Below the pieces are notes generated by a model that saw only the letters and a program-made list of their open reading frames with translations, was not told the DNA's origin and searched no databases. A program made the position numbers and the translations under genes. From the NCBI GenBank assembly GCA_030180135.1, contig CM058239.1, positions 40,089,789 to 40,153,788 of the forward strand: 64,000 bases of DNA. Direction: 5' to 3'. The DNA is from Orychophragmus violaceus (Eukaryota; Streptophyta; Magnoliopsida; Brassicales; Brassicaceae). This document shows positions 34,264 through 45,765 of this stretch, one piece after another (the stretch's first letter is position 1; each line of letters opens with the position of its first letter).

Positions 34264-34518
34264 ACTGCTCACGATAACCTCACACACCCGCTGCACGCAC
34301 CCACACACACACCGTCCAGGGACGCTCTGCTGCTGTCTGCAATCATAAACCACAAATAAAAATTAGTACGCATAATACAAATTCTCTACCCCATCCCAAC
34401 CCCGGATGTACGGACGCGGCTCGGTTTCCTAATGGATGCTTGGGTATGACACAATTTGACCCGATAAAACCACGGAAAACACCCAAAAATGAAATGTTTC
34501 GAACCCATGCAGAACCAT

Positions 34519-34530
34519 GCTCTGATACCA
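34519..34530 (-). other. PBS, initiator-Met tRNA type (element D)
   Basis: The complement of GCTCTGATACCA is TGGTATCAGAGC, six bases from the LTR end, the same spacing as in element H. Confidence 0.9.
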
Positions 34531-34536
34531 CCTTTC

Positions 34537-37500
34537 TGTAACGCCCCTTTCCCATTCTCCGCTGACCGTCGAGCTGACCGGCCAACAATCAAACAAGAAC
34601 ATGACCGATCGAACCCGAGCAAGTCGAACAGGAAAAGTTTGCCACAGGACCAAGCCAAAGACGGATCGGTTTGAGACAAAAGGCTCGCACCAACCTATCT
34701 CCGACTCCGCTATCCTCGTATCCGTAGCGCAAGCAGTACTACTTGGACTACTTCAACGAGTTGTGTCGGTTCGGACTAAAACCTCATATCAGCAAAACAA
34801 TTTCATTTTTGGGTAATCAAACGTTGAATGCAACGTTTAACGAGTTTTTACAAACAATCATTCCTATACATATACAACCAATCAAATCACAAAATAGCGC
34901 AGCTGCCGAACCGAAATAAAACATCCAAAATCATCGAATCAAAATCCCCGCCACAAGCAATCCCGACACTACACCGAGGACATCCCGCGTCCGTCGCTGC
35001 TATACCTGAAAAACACCACAAGAGTCTAATGAGCGATCTAAGATCACCCAGTGAATCGGCTCCCCACTACGGCTCCTGATCTATCTATCATCTATAGATC
35101 CCCGCCCGAAACCCAAAATAACAATCAATTAATACAATAGCCGATCACGCTCTACCACGTCGTGTCGAACCCACACACAATCAAATGCCAAAAGACAGAA
35201 ATGGCGATTAGAGGAAATCGGGAGCACTGCGGCACATGTCCCCGATTGAGACTCGATCTATCTACCGCGCAATACCAACCACGTCACACACACTCTGGGC
35301 CCCTACGAACTTGGTGACTTCCAGGGTTTCCACTGTTACCGATATGGCAACTAACCCACGCGACTCCTAGCCGTCCATACAACGACTAGGACACCGTTCT
35401 GTGTCCATCGATACGCGGTGACTCTGACTACCCCTAGATAGCCCGAGCTTCCATGCAATCCGGCCCTAGGACGCGACCCCGTATTCTCCGGACTACACCC
35501 TACAGACGTCACTCCATAGGTTCGCACCTGCCAGCATTCACTGGCCGGTTATCAACTCCCGAGGATCCAATCGGGATGGAAGTACCAGCACGTAATCACA
35601 CACCTAGACTTGCGGGATCTAACGCACCCTAGAGTCCTAGTGCAGAAATGTAAACACGCAGACTCGCTTGGACTCTAGCAATCAATCACAATCAACTGCC
35701 ACAACAACTAAACCCCGCATCCCGCAAGTCCACTCATACTCACCACCGCTCTGACTCGGCACCGTACCGAGTCAGCACCACCACTTAACCGGTCCCGAGA
35801 CCGAGTTAAGAAACAACGAGGATCGCTCGGCCCAACACCGAGACGATCTAAAGGCCTGCACAGAAACATCAACCACGAACACACAACACAGCACAATCAC
35901 ACAATCAACAGTCTACTCGGCCCAACACCGAAATAGACTCACAATCACACAATCACCACACAACAGGCCTATTAGGGTTTCTATCGTCTTTTAACCAATT
36001 CACGCCCGCTACCTTGGGTTAACCGCTTGTTAACCCGTAGACGGTTTCATAATCACAACACTTCTCACTTCTTAATCAACCCTAATCATCTTTTAATAAC
36101 TCCTCGATCCGTCGGTTTAGATCTAGCCGCTTGCTAAACTCCCCGACGTCTCATCATTCATTACTTAGTTCATTCACCTCGGGAACCCCGATACCACTCC
36201 ATACTCTATACGTTTGTTCAAGTTCCACTCCGTATTTTAACTCGTCTTAATTCCCGTATATATGTTCATTAATATCGTCCTTTACTTACGTATATATGCA
36301 TATATAGTCCTACTCATGCCACGACTATATGAATGCATCACACAACGTTCTAGCAACCTAACGGCACGCAATCAGGTTTAATCCGTTTAAAGTCTATCAT
36401 GCTTCTTTAACCCTAGCCGGTTTAACGTTAACCAATCAATCAATCTCTCAAGTTAATTCAATTCAATTCAACGGGTATGCATTCCTATCTCTACGGTTTC
36501 CCATTTACGTTCTATATGCTTCTACGGTGTTTGAGCCGACTCACAGTGATTTGACGGAACGAACGGCACGGATGCAGATACGGACTCCCGAGACCCGAAC
36601 TAAACCCGAACTCCTCCGAATACACGAACACGAACTCCCGAACACTCCGAACAACCGTCACACGAACCGCACAAGAAAACTGGCCGAAGTCAACGCGTTG
36701 ACCGGCGTTGACCGGCGTTGACCGTTGACCATTGACTTGACCCGGTTGACCGTTGACCAACTCCGGTTTACCTCCTTGACCAACTGAACCACCAATCGAA
36801 CCAAACCACTTCCAAACCAACCGGTTTAGTTAAACCGGTTAGGTCAAACCGTTGACCGGCGTTGACCGAGACTTAACCGGTTTGACTAGACCGGTTCACC
36901 CACCAAACCAAGGCTAAACCAACTCCTATGCATGGCAAGAACACCCCTGAAGAACTGCTTGAAGATTGGCCGGCGAAAGGAGCTTCTCCGGCGACAATTT
37001 CGGCGTTGACCGCGACGGCTCCGGCGTTGACCGCGGCGGAGGTGGCTTTTCTGGCGACTTCAGACGGCCAACTTCACACCAAACTAATCCTCTTGATGAG
37101 ATCTATCCACCCATGGCCTTGAAATCTTGAGAGAAGTTGAAGAGAGAGAGAGTAACCCTAGACCTTAAAACCGCGGCTGCTTCTCTCTTGTTTTCCGGCG
37201 AGCTCCGGCGACTTCCGACGACGGCGGCTGGCTGGGACTTGAAGAGGAGGAGGAGATGAAGCTACTGGACTTTGCAGAGATGGATTTGGGTCTAGGATTA
37301 GAAAGTTATGCACTTTCTTGTGCAAGAAGTCTTGAAAGCCACTTTGAATTCATGAAGAACTCTTTGAAGATTCAAGAGAGTTTGATGATTCTTGTTGAAT
37401 ATCTCTGGAGAGAAAAGAGAGAGTTTCGACAGAGAGAGAGAGTGAGTGAGAGGTTCTGAGCACCAAATGATCCAAAGGAGATGAATAGTGAAGATTCCAT

Positions 37501-38076
37501 GCATGTTTCTTCTTTTGTTCATGCACCAAATATGGTGTTGCAACCTATCACCCAAAAGCTGGCGACTCAGGGAGCTCACACCTGTCTCTGGTGAATGTCT
37601 GAAGCCCACTGAGGCCCAATAGCACCGGCCCAAACCCAATAAACCTTCCCTTAGCTTGTTTGTACACTTTTGCTCGATTTGTCTTTTTCCCCGATAATTG
37701 TTTTAGTAAATATCTCGCAGTTCCCATAAATCCTCAAACCTCCATAATCTGATTCTCCTTGCTTTTAGATGAATTTAGCAATTTGAATCATCTCATTTTG
37801 AGTTTCCTAGCTCCCGTTATGATTTTCCGAAGTTTTCCCGGTTTTGCTCGGTTTTCACCCGACACTCCGAAAAATGCATTTCTGCTTCGTTTCTTCGAAT
37901 TCTGATCTTGTAAATATTCTTTATGATTTAAAATTAGAACATTTGGCCCATCTCGTCTTCCGTCTCGAACTTTGGCAAAATTACCATTTTGCCCCTGAGT
38001 TTGGCAAAATTACTATTTTGCCCCTGTTGACTTTTCTTCTGCCCGTTGACCATAATTTGTGATACGGGGTATCACA
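34537..38076 (-). repeat. element D 5' LTR (3,540 bp)
   Basis: Partner of 27,641-31,131 at an offset of about 6,896-6,945. The extra ~50 bp comes partly from an added 'gcgttgaccgcgacggctcc' segment near 37,005 and a 30-bp repeat ('ccctgagtttggcaaaattac') near 37,995. It also holds the TTGACC-rich array. Confidence 0.9.
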
Positions 38077-38081
38077 AGCAT

Positions 38082-38737
38082 CATATTCAAAGGTGACTCG
38101 ACTGGCCAAACTTGATTTTCCTCGGTTTAATGGGGACAAGGTTAAAGACTGGATATTTAAGGTTGAACAGTTTTTATCGATTGATCACACTCCAGGAGAT
38201 ACGAAGGTGGGGTTGGCGTCTATTCACTTCGATGATATGGCATCGGCGTGGCATAGGTCTATTGTGCAATCCGAGATGGGGACTCATGCTACAACAGATT
38301 GGGAAACCTATAAGATGTTACTGCTGGAACGGTTTGAAGAGGTTATGGATGATCCCATTGCGGAGTTAAAACAGCTGCAAGAGACGGAGGGTATTGCAGA
38401 ATACCACGGCAGATTCGAGTTGATAAGGACTCGTGTTGACTTATCGGATAATTATCTGGCCAGTGCTTATTTAGCGGGTTTGAGGCTGGATACAGATGCA
38501 TATCAGGATGTTTCAGCCAAGGACAGTGAGGCAGTGTTTGATCCTTGGGAGACTTTAGGAGAGGGCTCATCCCAGTAAACAACAGGGATCAAGCTACCCA
38601 ACAACAACAAAAGCACACCATTGTCGAACAACAAGGGCATCTTACCTTTTAAAAAAGAGTGGAGAGCAAATTCGACTGACTTGACAACCACGGACAGGAA
38701 CAAAACAAACATGAAGCAACCTGTACCGTTTTTGTAG
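38082..38737 (+). pseudogene. element E gag, C-terminal part
   Basis: Continuation of 27,352-27,640. It contains the retrotransposon gag (capsid) signature LAKLDFPRFNGDKVKDWIFK, 'DWETYKMLLLERFEEVMDDP' and 'LKQLQETEGIAEYHGRFELI'. In-frame stops are TAA at 38,576-38,578 and TAG at 38,735-38,737. The segment between them is Asn/Thr/Lys-rich linker. Confidence 0.85.
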
Positions 38738-39682
38738 AAAGAAGAAATGGCTAAGAGAAGAGCGCAAGGACTTTGTTATTTTTGTGACGAGAAATACACC
38801 CCTGATCAATATTTAAAACACAATAAGTCTCAGCTATTCCTTTTCGAAAACGATGATGATGAGGATGATGTAATGGGCGATGACAGGGAGGAAGTGATCG
38901 ATGAGGGAGACTTGGCACAGATCTCGGTTAATGCAGTAGCAGGAATATATGAGAGTTACCGAACCATGCGTGTTAGAGGTGTACATGGAAGAAGAGTGAT
39001 ATTCATATTGATAGACTCGGGTTCCACCCACAATTTCATTGACAAGGAGATAGCTATTAAACTGGGATGTAGTATGAAGTCAGCTGACATGCGAAAGGTA
39101 AAAGTGGCAGACGGTAATGTTCTGACAGTGGAAGCTAAGGTTGATCAATTTAAATAGGATTTCCAAGGGACTGAGTTCGCATCAGATGTTTTAGTGATTC
39201 CACTCGGAGGTTGTGACATGGTGTTGGGTGTGAAGTGGTTATCGCAGCTCGGGCCAATCACTTGGGATTTCCAGAGATTGGAGATGCAGTTTAAATGGAA
39301 TCACAGGAAGATACACCTTCACGGCATTAAACCAGGATCGGTTAGAGAAGTTAAGGCCGTGAAGCTGAATAGAATGCAAGAAGGGCATGTTCAACTATCG
39401 ATGTTGTGTGTGCATGAGGTAAACGATGATGATCCGGTAAGGTTGTGCTCCATGGAAGTCGGGCGAGATCAGAAGCATGCTTTACCACCAACGATAAGCG
39501 CATTGATACGAGAATATGGTGATGTTTTTAAGGAGCCGCGAGCGTTACCCCCATTCAGGCCTCATCATAACCACAAGATACCCTTGTTAGAGGGCTCGAA
39601 TCCAGTCAACCAAAGACCGTATAGGTACGCTATTCACCAGAAAAATGAAATTGACAAGTTGGTGCAAGATTTATTGATTGCA
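38738..39682 (+). pseudogene. element E zinc-binding motif and aspartic protease
   Basis: Same frame as gag. It carries 'GLCYFCDEKYTPDQYLKHNKSQLF', a zinc-knuckle-like motif of plant chromoviruses, then an acidic linker and the protease active site ILIDSGSTHNFID. The later part (VLVIPLGGCDMVLGVKWLSQLG) is the protease C-terminal 'DVVLGMDWL' equivalent. The TAG at 39,155-39,157 (probably from TGG) separates the two parts. Reading then continues to TGA at 39,683-39,685. Confidence 0.85.
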
Positions 39683-39685
39683 TGA

Positions 39686-40321
39686 ACTATACAAGCAAGT
39701 TCCAGCCCGTATGCTTCGCCAGTAGTACTTGTGAAGAAGAAGGACGGTACATGGCGCTTATGTGTGGATTACAGAAGCCTAAACAACATGACTATCAAAG
39801 GTAGATTCCCTATCCCTCTAATAGAAGATTTGATGGATGAGTTGGGAGGTTCTACAATCTATTCGAAGATTGATTTACGAGCTGGGTATCATCAAGTGCG
39901 AATGGAACAGTCCGATGTGCACAAGACTGCTTTTAAAATACACAACGCACATTAAAGAGTATCTCGTCATGCCTTTCAGACTGACGAACGCGCCAGCGAC
40001 ATTTCAGGGATTGATGAATGAAGTGTTAGATCACTGTTGAGGAAAGGAGTTCTCATATTCTTCGACGACATTTTGATTTATAGTACGACCTTGGCTGATC
40101 ACTTAACACATCTGCGAATGGTTTTCGAGCTGATGAGGAAGAATAGCTTGTTTGCCAAACAGAGTAAGTGTTCCTTTGCAGCTGAAAAAGTAGAGTACTT
40201 GGGTCACTTTATGGAAGGCAAGGGAATCTTGACGGATCCCGCTAAGATAAAGGCAGTAGCAGAATGGCCCACGCCAAGGAATTTGAAGCTATTACGAGGT
40301 TTTTTGGGCTTGGCAGGTTAC
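39686..40321 (+). pseudogene. element E reverse transcriptase
   Basis: Gypsy RT blocks appear in order: SPYASPVVLVKKKDGTWRLC, DYRSLN, PIPLIEDLMDELGG, 'YSKIDLRAGYHQVRM', 'EYLVMPFRLTNAPATFQ' and the catalytic 'FFDDILIYS' (usual Y/F-x-D-D). The frame shifts near 39,940 and returns to the original frame near 40,036, with a local stop on each side. The thumb region (EKVEYLGHFMEGKGI) is intact to TAA at 40,322. Confidence 0.9.
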
Positions 40322-40324
40322 TAA

Positions 40325-41545
40325 CGTCGTTTTGTGAAGCATTTTGGTACGATAGCTGCTCCATTGACGGCGTTGACGAAGAGAGACGCTTTTGTGTGGT
40401 CTGATGAGGCGAGGTCGGCGTTTGAAGAGCTGAAGCAGGCGCTCTGCACGGCCCCGGTGTTGGCACTGCCGTTATTCGATCGACCATTCATTGTCGAGAC
40501 CGATGCTTGTGGCAGTGGTATTGGAGCGGTATTGATGCAGGAGGGGCATCCTTTAGCATTTATAAGCAGACAATTAAAAGGACAGCAGCTTCATTTGTCC
40601 ATCTATGAAAAGGAACTCCTCGATGTCGTGTTTGCTATACAAAAGTGGCGCCATTACCTCCTTACTAGGCAGTTCCAGATAAAGACGGATCAACGAAGCT
40701 TAAAGTACCTACTGGTGCAGCGATTAAATACTCCGGTGCAGCAACAATGGTTACCTAAGCTACTTGAGTTCGACTACGAGATCCAATACCGACAAGGAAA
40801 AGATAACACCATCGCAGACGCGTTATCACGGGTCGAGGGATCCGAAGTACTGCACATGGCGTTAACAGTTCTGGATTGTGATTTGTTGGAGCAAATTCAG
40901 AACAGTTATGCAGGAGACAATGAGGTTATGACCGTGATAGAAGCGCTAAAACGAGATAAGGCAGCTAAGAAGCATTTTACTTGGAGTTGGGATGTTCTGA
41001 GGCGTAAAGGGAAGATTGTAGTGCATGAGGATGCTGCGATAAGAACTAAAACCTTAGAGTGGCTTCATGGTTCAGGGATCGGAGGTCACTCTGGCCGAGA
41101 TACGACACACCAAAGGATTAAAAGTTTATTCTATTGGAAGGGGATGTCAAAGGAGATTCATGCGTATATTCGGGCTTGTGCAGTGTGCCAACAATGCAAA
41201 TCCGATACTGCAGCTTACCCGGGACTGTTACAGCCACTATTGATACCCGAAACAATATGGTTAGCCATCTCTATGGACTTCATAGATGGTCTTCCAACAT
41301 CATTCAGAAATTCGGTCATCTTTGTGGTAGTCGATCGGTTAAGTAAAGATGCACATTTCATGGCCTTGTCTCACCCGTATACGGCTGCTACGGTTGCGCA
41401 AGCATTTTTGGATAATGTATTCAAACTCCATGGAATGCCACAATCAATTGTGAGTGACAGAGACAGTGTTTTTCTAAGTGATTTTTGGCAGGAGTTGTTC
41501 ACATTGCAGGGCGTATCTCTTAATCTATCGAGCGCTTATCACACT
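40325..41545 (+). pseudogene. element E RNase H and integrase N-terminal/core
   Basis: An open stretch of about 400 codons. The RNase H has 'IVETDACGSGIGAVLMQ', 'IYEKELLDVVFAIQKWRHYL', 'IKTDQRSLKYLL' and 'DNTIADALSR'. The integrase follows, with HHCC ('GGHSGRDTTHQRIK', 'CAVCQQCK') and the core, first Asp in 'ISMDFIDGLP' and second in 'IVSDRDSVFLSDFW'. It ends at TAA 41,546-41,548 just before SDGQTEVVNR, consistent with a CAA to TAA change. Confidence 0.9.
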
Positions 41546-41548
41546 TAA

Positions 41549-42301
41549 AGTGATGGACAGACGGAGGTCGTTAATCGGTGCTTGGAGACGTATCTGAGGT
41601 GCATGTGTAGTGACAGGCCTTACATGTGGAGCAAGTGGTTACCGCTTGCGAAATTTTGGTATAATACCAATTTTCATTCAGCCATTCAGCTGACTCCGTA
41701 CGAGGCAGTTTATGGGCAACCACCACCACAGCATTTACCTTATCTGCCAGGGGAAGCGAAGGTGGCAATGGTGGCGCGGAGTATGCAGGAGAGAGAGAGC
41801 ATGCTTCTCTTGCTGAAATTTCATTTGATGAGGGCACAACACCGTATGGCTCATTTTGCTGATCAACATCGGACTGAGAGAGAGCTGGCCATCGGAGATT
41901 GGGTGTATGTTAAGTTGCAGCCTTACAGACAAAATTTTGTGGTGATGAGACAGGGACCAAAATTGGCTCCTAAGTTCTACGGACCATACAAAATTGCGGA
42001 TCGATGAGGCAAAGTAGCATACAAGCTTGTGCTACCTGCGACTTCACGAGTTCACCCAGTATTTCACGTGTCGCAGCTCAAGTTGAGGGTTGGCACCGTG
42101 GTTACATCGCACGAGTTACCGGAAGGGATGTCGGATGTTCTAAGTAAAGAGCCTGAGCTGATTCTGGAGAGGAAAATGGTTAACCGGCAGGGTCAGGCTG
42201 TTACCAAGGTGTTGGTCAAGTGGTCGAACGAACCTATTGAAGAAGCAACGTGGGAGTTTCTGGTTTATCTACAGAAGAGGTTTCCATTATTTGAACCTTG
42301 A
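41549..42301 (+). pseudogene. element E integrase C-terminus and chromodomain
   Basis: It starts with the catalytic Glu motif SDGQTEVVNRCLETYLR and runs through the GPY/F-type region (GPKLAPKFYGPYKI) to TGA at 42,005-42,007. Reading then continues as YKLVLPATSRVHPVFHVSQL. The end (ELILERKMVNRQGQAVTKVL, then VKWSNEPIEEATWEF) is a chromodomain. In chromoviruses this domain is thought to steer integration toward marked heterochromatin. The purine tract GGGAAGGGAAGA lies just before the 3' LTR. Confidence 0.9.
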
Positions 42302-42329
42302 GGTCAAGGTTCTCTGGGAAGGGAAGATT

Positions 42330-42695
42330 TGTTACAGGAAGTTGGCGGGAGTATTCAAATAAAGACACGTCAGCTGTTTACCTGTTACGATCAGTTTGAA
42401 TAAGATTTAGAAGATCTGTGTTTTGATTTCTTTTAAGATTCTTTCTGTTGCGTTGTTGCAACTGTTTTCGTTGTGGTGTTAAAGTCAGAATTCTATCTCA
42501 GAATCTGACCATCGAATAATTTCTCATTGACATTGTTATCATTCTCATTCTATCTCTGAAGAACATTTGCTCATTATTGTTTGAGGTTCTATTCTTATTA
42601 CGGAATCTCTGCAAGTGAGGTCAGAACTCGTGTTTTATGAACATTGGTTCTTGCTACGGTTGAACGTTTGAGTGATTTACGTTTGTTCTTTATCA
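42330..42695 (+). repeat. element E 3' LTR (366 bp)
   Basis: TGTTACAGGAAGTTGG ... TTTATCA, followed by the TSD copy TGATT at 42,696-42,700. Confidence 0.9.
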
Positions 42696-43189
42696 TGATT
42701 CCACACACACGTACCACACTGACACAACTGCAATGGCTTGTAGTTCAACAATTCATCCCACTTGGAAGTCAATTGCCCGAAATACTCCATCACACTCATG
42801 CCATCTTGCTTGCACGAGCTGATTTCACTTCGCAGATGATGTATTCTGATGACATTGCCAATAGAATAACGCTTCTTCAAATCATCCCACAGTTTGCATG
42901 CTTCAGAAGTATATGAAACTGTAGATCTGATGTTGGGTGAGATAGAAGCCCGAATCCATCCGATCAACATAGAGTTGAACGTGTTCCATAACTCGGCCTC
43001 GACTGGTTTTTCTGACTCGTTCGGTGTACGTAGGGTTCCATCAACAAACCCTAATTTTCGCTTTACGCGTAAGTTATTCTCCATCTCAAAACTCCATTCA
43101 GCATAGTTCTCTCCATTCAACACCACCGGTGTGATCAACGCTCCTGGATTGTCCGAATGGGATAGATAATACGGTGATGACACATGTGA
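42696..43189 (-). pseudogene. copia element F gag, N-terminal part
   Basis: The minus-strand frame from about 43,189 encodes 'SHVSSPYYLSHSDNPG' and then 'LNGENYAEWSFEMENNLRVKR', the N-terminal domain of plant copia gag. It continues through 'WNTFNSMLIGWIRASISPNI', 'LWDDLKKRYSIGN' and 'YFGQLTSKWDEL' to the E insertion at 42,695. No ATG is left, because the 5' end was cut by copia G at 43,190. It continues at 26,934. Confidence 0.8.
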
Positions 43190-43915
43190 TGGAACTTCGA
43201 GCCAATTCTAACAGATTCAGAATTGCTGTCAGGTTCCGAAGCCTAGGATCTAGGGTCTAGTTAATTGAATCAAGGAATTATCTGGCGTTTACCTGGAGAT
43301 TGGCAGCGGAATAGAGTCGGTAAACGAGATCTGGAGCGCCTCAATCGCTGCGCCTCTATCGTAGTCCACACGCACACAAGCTGGAATCCGTCGGGATGCT
43401 AGCTCCGGGAATCGGATCTCTTGGGATTTCTGTGTTTTCTAGAGAAAAAGGATCAGTTTTTATGTCAAGAAAAACTGTCTGCGACGGCACGCTTACCTTG
43501 GTCGAAATATAAAACTCGTTTATATATTGACCTCGAGGTAAACCGAAACATCAGTTTCGGTTTCGCCCTCGTGTCGACCGACACACCTATTGGTGTCGAT
43601 CGACACACATCTTGTATCGATCGATGCACCAATGGCATCGATCGACACATCTCTTAAAACACGATATCAATGTGTATCCAATACACATTGATCGGATTAT
43701 ATGCCAATGATCAATCCCATACCAAGTGTATCCAACTTGCTTATGTGTGTGACCCTGTAGGTTCACACGATACCAGAAGTGAGTTACAACTCATTTGTCA
43801 TAAGCGGTTTCTAGCAAAACATTACGACTACCTAGTATCACATGAATTGTCCGATCTCGACAATACAACTATCTCTAGAGTAAGTACAATGTGATTTCAG
43901 GACATAATCCCAACA
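43190..43915 (-). repeat. copia G 3' LTR (726 bp)
   Basis: Minus-strand start TGTTGGGATTATGTCC, directly after the purine tract ACAAGTGGGAGA (complement of about 43,917-43,928). It ends GGCTCGAAGTTCCA. It contains four CGATCG-centred 14-mers in a row at 43,571-43,648. Confidence 0.9.
43571..43648. repeat. CGATCG palindrome cluster (four 14-mers) in copia G LTR
   Basis: 14-mers at 43,571, 43,593, 43,614 and 43,635 (GTGTCGACCGACAC, GTGTCGATCGACAC, GTATCGATCGATGC, GCATCGATCGACAC). Centre-to-centre distances are 22, 21 and 21 bp. Confidence 0.9.
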
Positions 43916-45399
43916 ATCTCCCACTTGTACTGGAATCACCTATTCCAATAATCCCTTCGTCGCTATATCTCGATATGGCATAAGGCAAGAGACTGTGTCA
44001 TCCTTATTATAGCCACTATCATGTTCATCGAACTCTTGATCCATACTGATAAAAAAACGACTGAAAATCACCTCGTTGGAGCACGGCCATGCATTTTTTC
44101 AGTATCAAATCTTCGATGGGCCCTGAGATATTTATCTCCCGTTATACAGGAGGGACAAATCCCATCTTGTTCCATCCCTGTTTCTACACGTACTTCATGA
44201 TACGCATAAGCAATGCCGTTATAGCCGCCAGTTACGGAACGACGTTTGACAAGGTCAAAACGCACCAATTCATATGCTAGAAAGCATGATGAACTCAGGT
44301 CTAAGGACTATACTCTATAGTCGTAATGAGAACCTCCCATGACACTGATATAACTATCATGTGGAGTTCTCATTAGCGGGTCATGTCCGATCATATGTTC
44401 ACCAACATATATCTATGTGACTGACTGTGATAATCATATCATTGACTCCATGAAACTTAGTCCAACAGTCACCTCACATACTAGTCTCGCGCGGTTATTG
44501 GTGTCCCACTTCAACAACCTCGACTAGGGACAATCGTAATTTATGTCATCTCTTACTTATAGGGTTTCATGATCAAGTCCTCAACTTGATGACCTATAAG
44601 ATGAACATAAAATACTTTTGGGACTATTACTTAATTATCCAATAATTAAATAATACTGATGTCAGTTTAACTTTCATAAACACTACCATAGCATGTCTAT
44701 GTAAAGATTATAACATAACTAAAGTTACTCCCACTAGAATCATGATCATCTCTTCAGATATCTTATACCTACAGCAACAGAATAAATTTCGTGCTTAGGT
44801 TGTGGGAGAGACTGCGGTGTTTTGCTTGAAACAATTCCAACAAACCACACCGCCATTCAGATAAAAGCACTATTCTACGGTCCACTGCTTGGAGCCTTTC
44901 CAACAGATAGCACCGCTACTTAGACAAAGAGACATAATCGGGTGGGAACCGGGAATCATCTTTGTCCGTCTAACTACTTTCAACTGGTTCGTCACTTCCT
45001 CAGTTCACCACAAAACTATCCTTATAGTTCTTCAAACACTTGGGATATTTCTGGCAACTGATCAGTGACTCTTACCGGAATATATTGGTATTTTCTCGTC
45101 ATGCTTTATGCGTAAGCTGCATCTAGACGAGTGCAAAATATGGCATTCATGATGGATTCTATTGCAGCAGCATTAGTAATCACACTCATTAATACTAGTT
45201 CAGCTAGTGTTCAAAAACACTTCATCTTGCTAATATTGTTACTAGCTCAGCCAGTGTCCAAGACACTTCATCTTGCTTAGACTATTGCCATAAGACCTTT
45301 GGTATAAAGTCATTCTTGGAATTAAGCATATATGAACTGTCCAATACCTTATCAACATAAGGATTTTGACATGATCCAATTAGCCTTTCTGATCCATTC
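43916..45399 (-). other. copia G 3' internal region (eroded RT/RNase H)
   Basis: Mostly non-coding now. Minus-strand remnants such as 'RLIGSCQNPYVDKVLDSSYM' near 45,320-45,390 correspond to the RT-RNase H connection of copia pol. Towards 43,930 it becomes the 3' untranslated part leading into the purine tract. Confidence 0.5.
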
Positions 45400-45765
45400 C
45401 AATGGATCCTTATTCCAAGAACTTTCACGGCCTTCTCCCATGTCCATCGTTAAATTTGACTTCCGACCCAAATCTTGTCAAGACTTTAGCGTCGGAACGT
45501 CGTTTATGAGACTAAGTATGTTATCTACATACAGTGTGAGAATTGCAGCTACGCTCCCACTAGTCTTCTTGTAAACGCATGGTTTTATTTCTTTTCTGAT
45601 CAAGTCAAAACTATTGACCACTTTATCAGAATGTTGATTCCAACTCCAAGATGTTTGCTTCAATCCAGAAATGGATCGGTGAAGCCAACATGCATACCCA
45701 GCAAATTTTTCGGAGTTGGGGCTCACCATCGCTTCCTTGAATTTGGCATGCTTGTCACTTTTCAA
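45400..45765 (-). pseudogene. copia G reverse transcriptase fragment
   Basis: The frame carries 'YACWLHRSISGLKQTSWSWN' (copia RT motif YxLxKSxYGLKQAxRxW) and 'LTLYVDNILSLIND', the catalytic block. The usual YVDD reads YVDN, losing one catalytic Asp. Only about 95 codons remain open. Confidence 0.85.

Larger units (their letters stand above)
27641..38076 (-). mobile_element. element D, non-autonomous retrotransposon with 3.5-kb LTRs
   Basis: A 10,436-bp insertion in element E's gag, flanked by the perfect TSD AGCAT (27,636-27,640 and 38,077-38,081). On the minus strand the order is 5' LTR 38,076-34,537, PBS 34,530-34,519, one zinc-knuckle ORF, a 1.6-kb non-coding stretch, a polypurine tract, and 3' LTR 31,131-27,641. 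The LTRs are nearly identical, so the insertion is young. No protease, RT or integrase is present, so it must have been mobilised in trans. Two thirds of the element is LTR, which fits the LARD (large retrotransposon derivative) concept except that it keeps a gag-like ORF. Confidence 0.9.
26935..42695 (+). mobile_element. element E, Ty3/gypsy chromovirus (Reina-like), split by element D
   Basis: The LTRs at 26,935-27,315 and 42,330-42,695 are flanked by the TSD TGATT (26,930-26,934 and 42,696-42,700), inside copia F. Removing element D and one copy of its TSD leaves about 5.3 kb, with short LTRs, a Met-tRNA PBS, gag-PR-RT-RH-INT in one frame and a C-terminal chromodomain. That is the expected plan of Reina-type chromoviruses, although the clade is assigned from structure only. 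The LTRs differ at roughly a dozen sites by eye. Seven in-frame stops plus one local frameshift disable pol. Confidence 0.9.
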
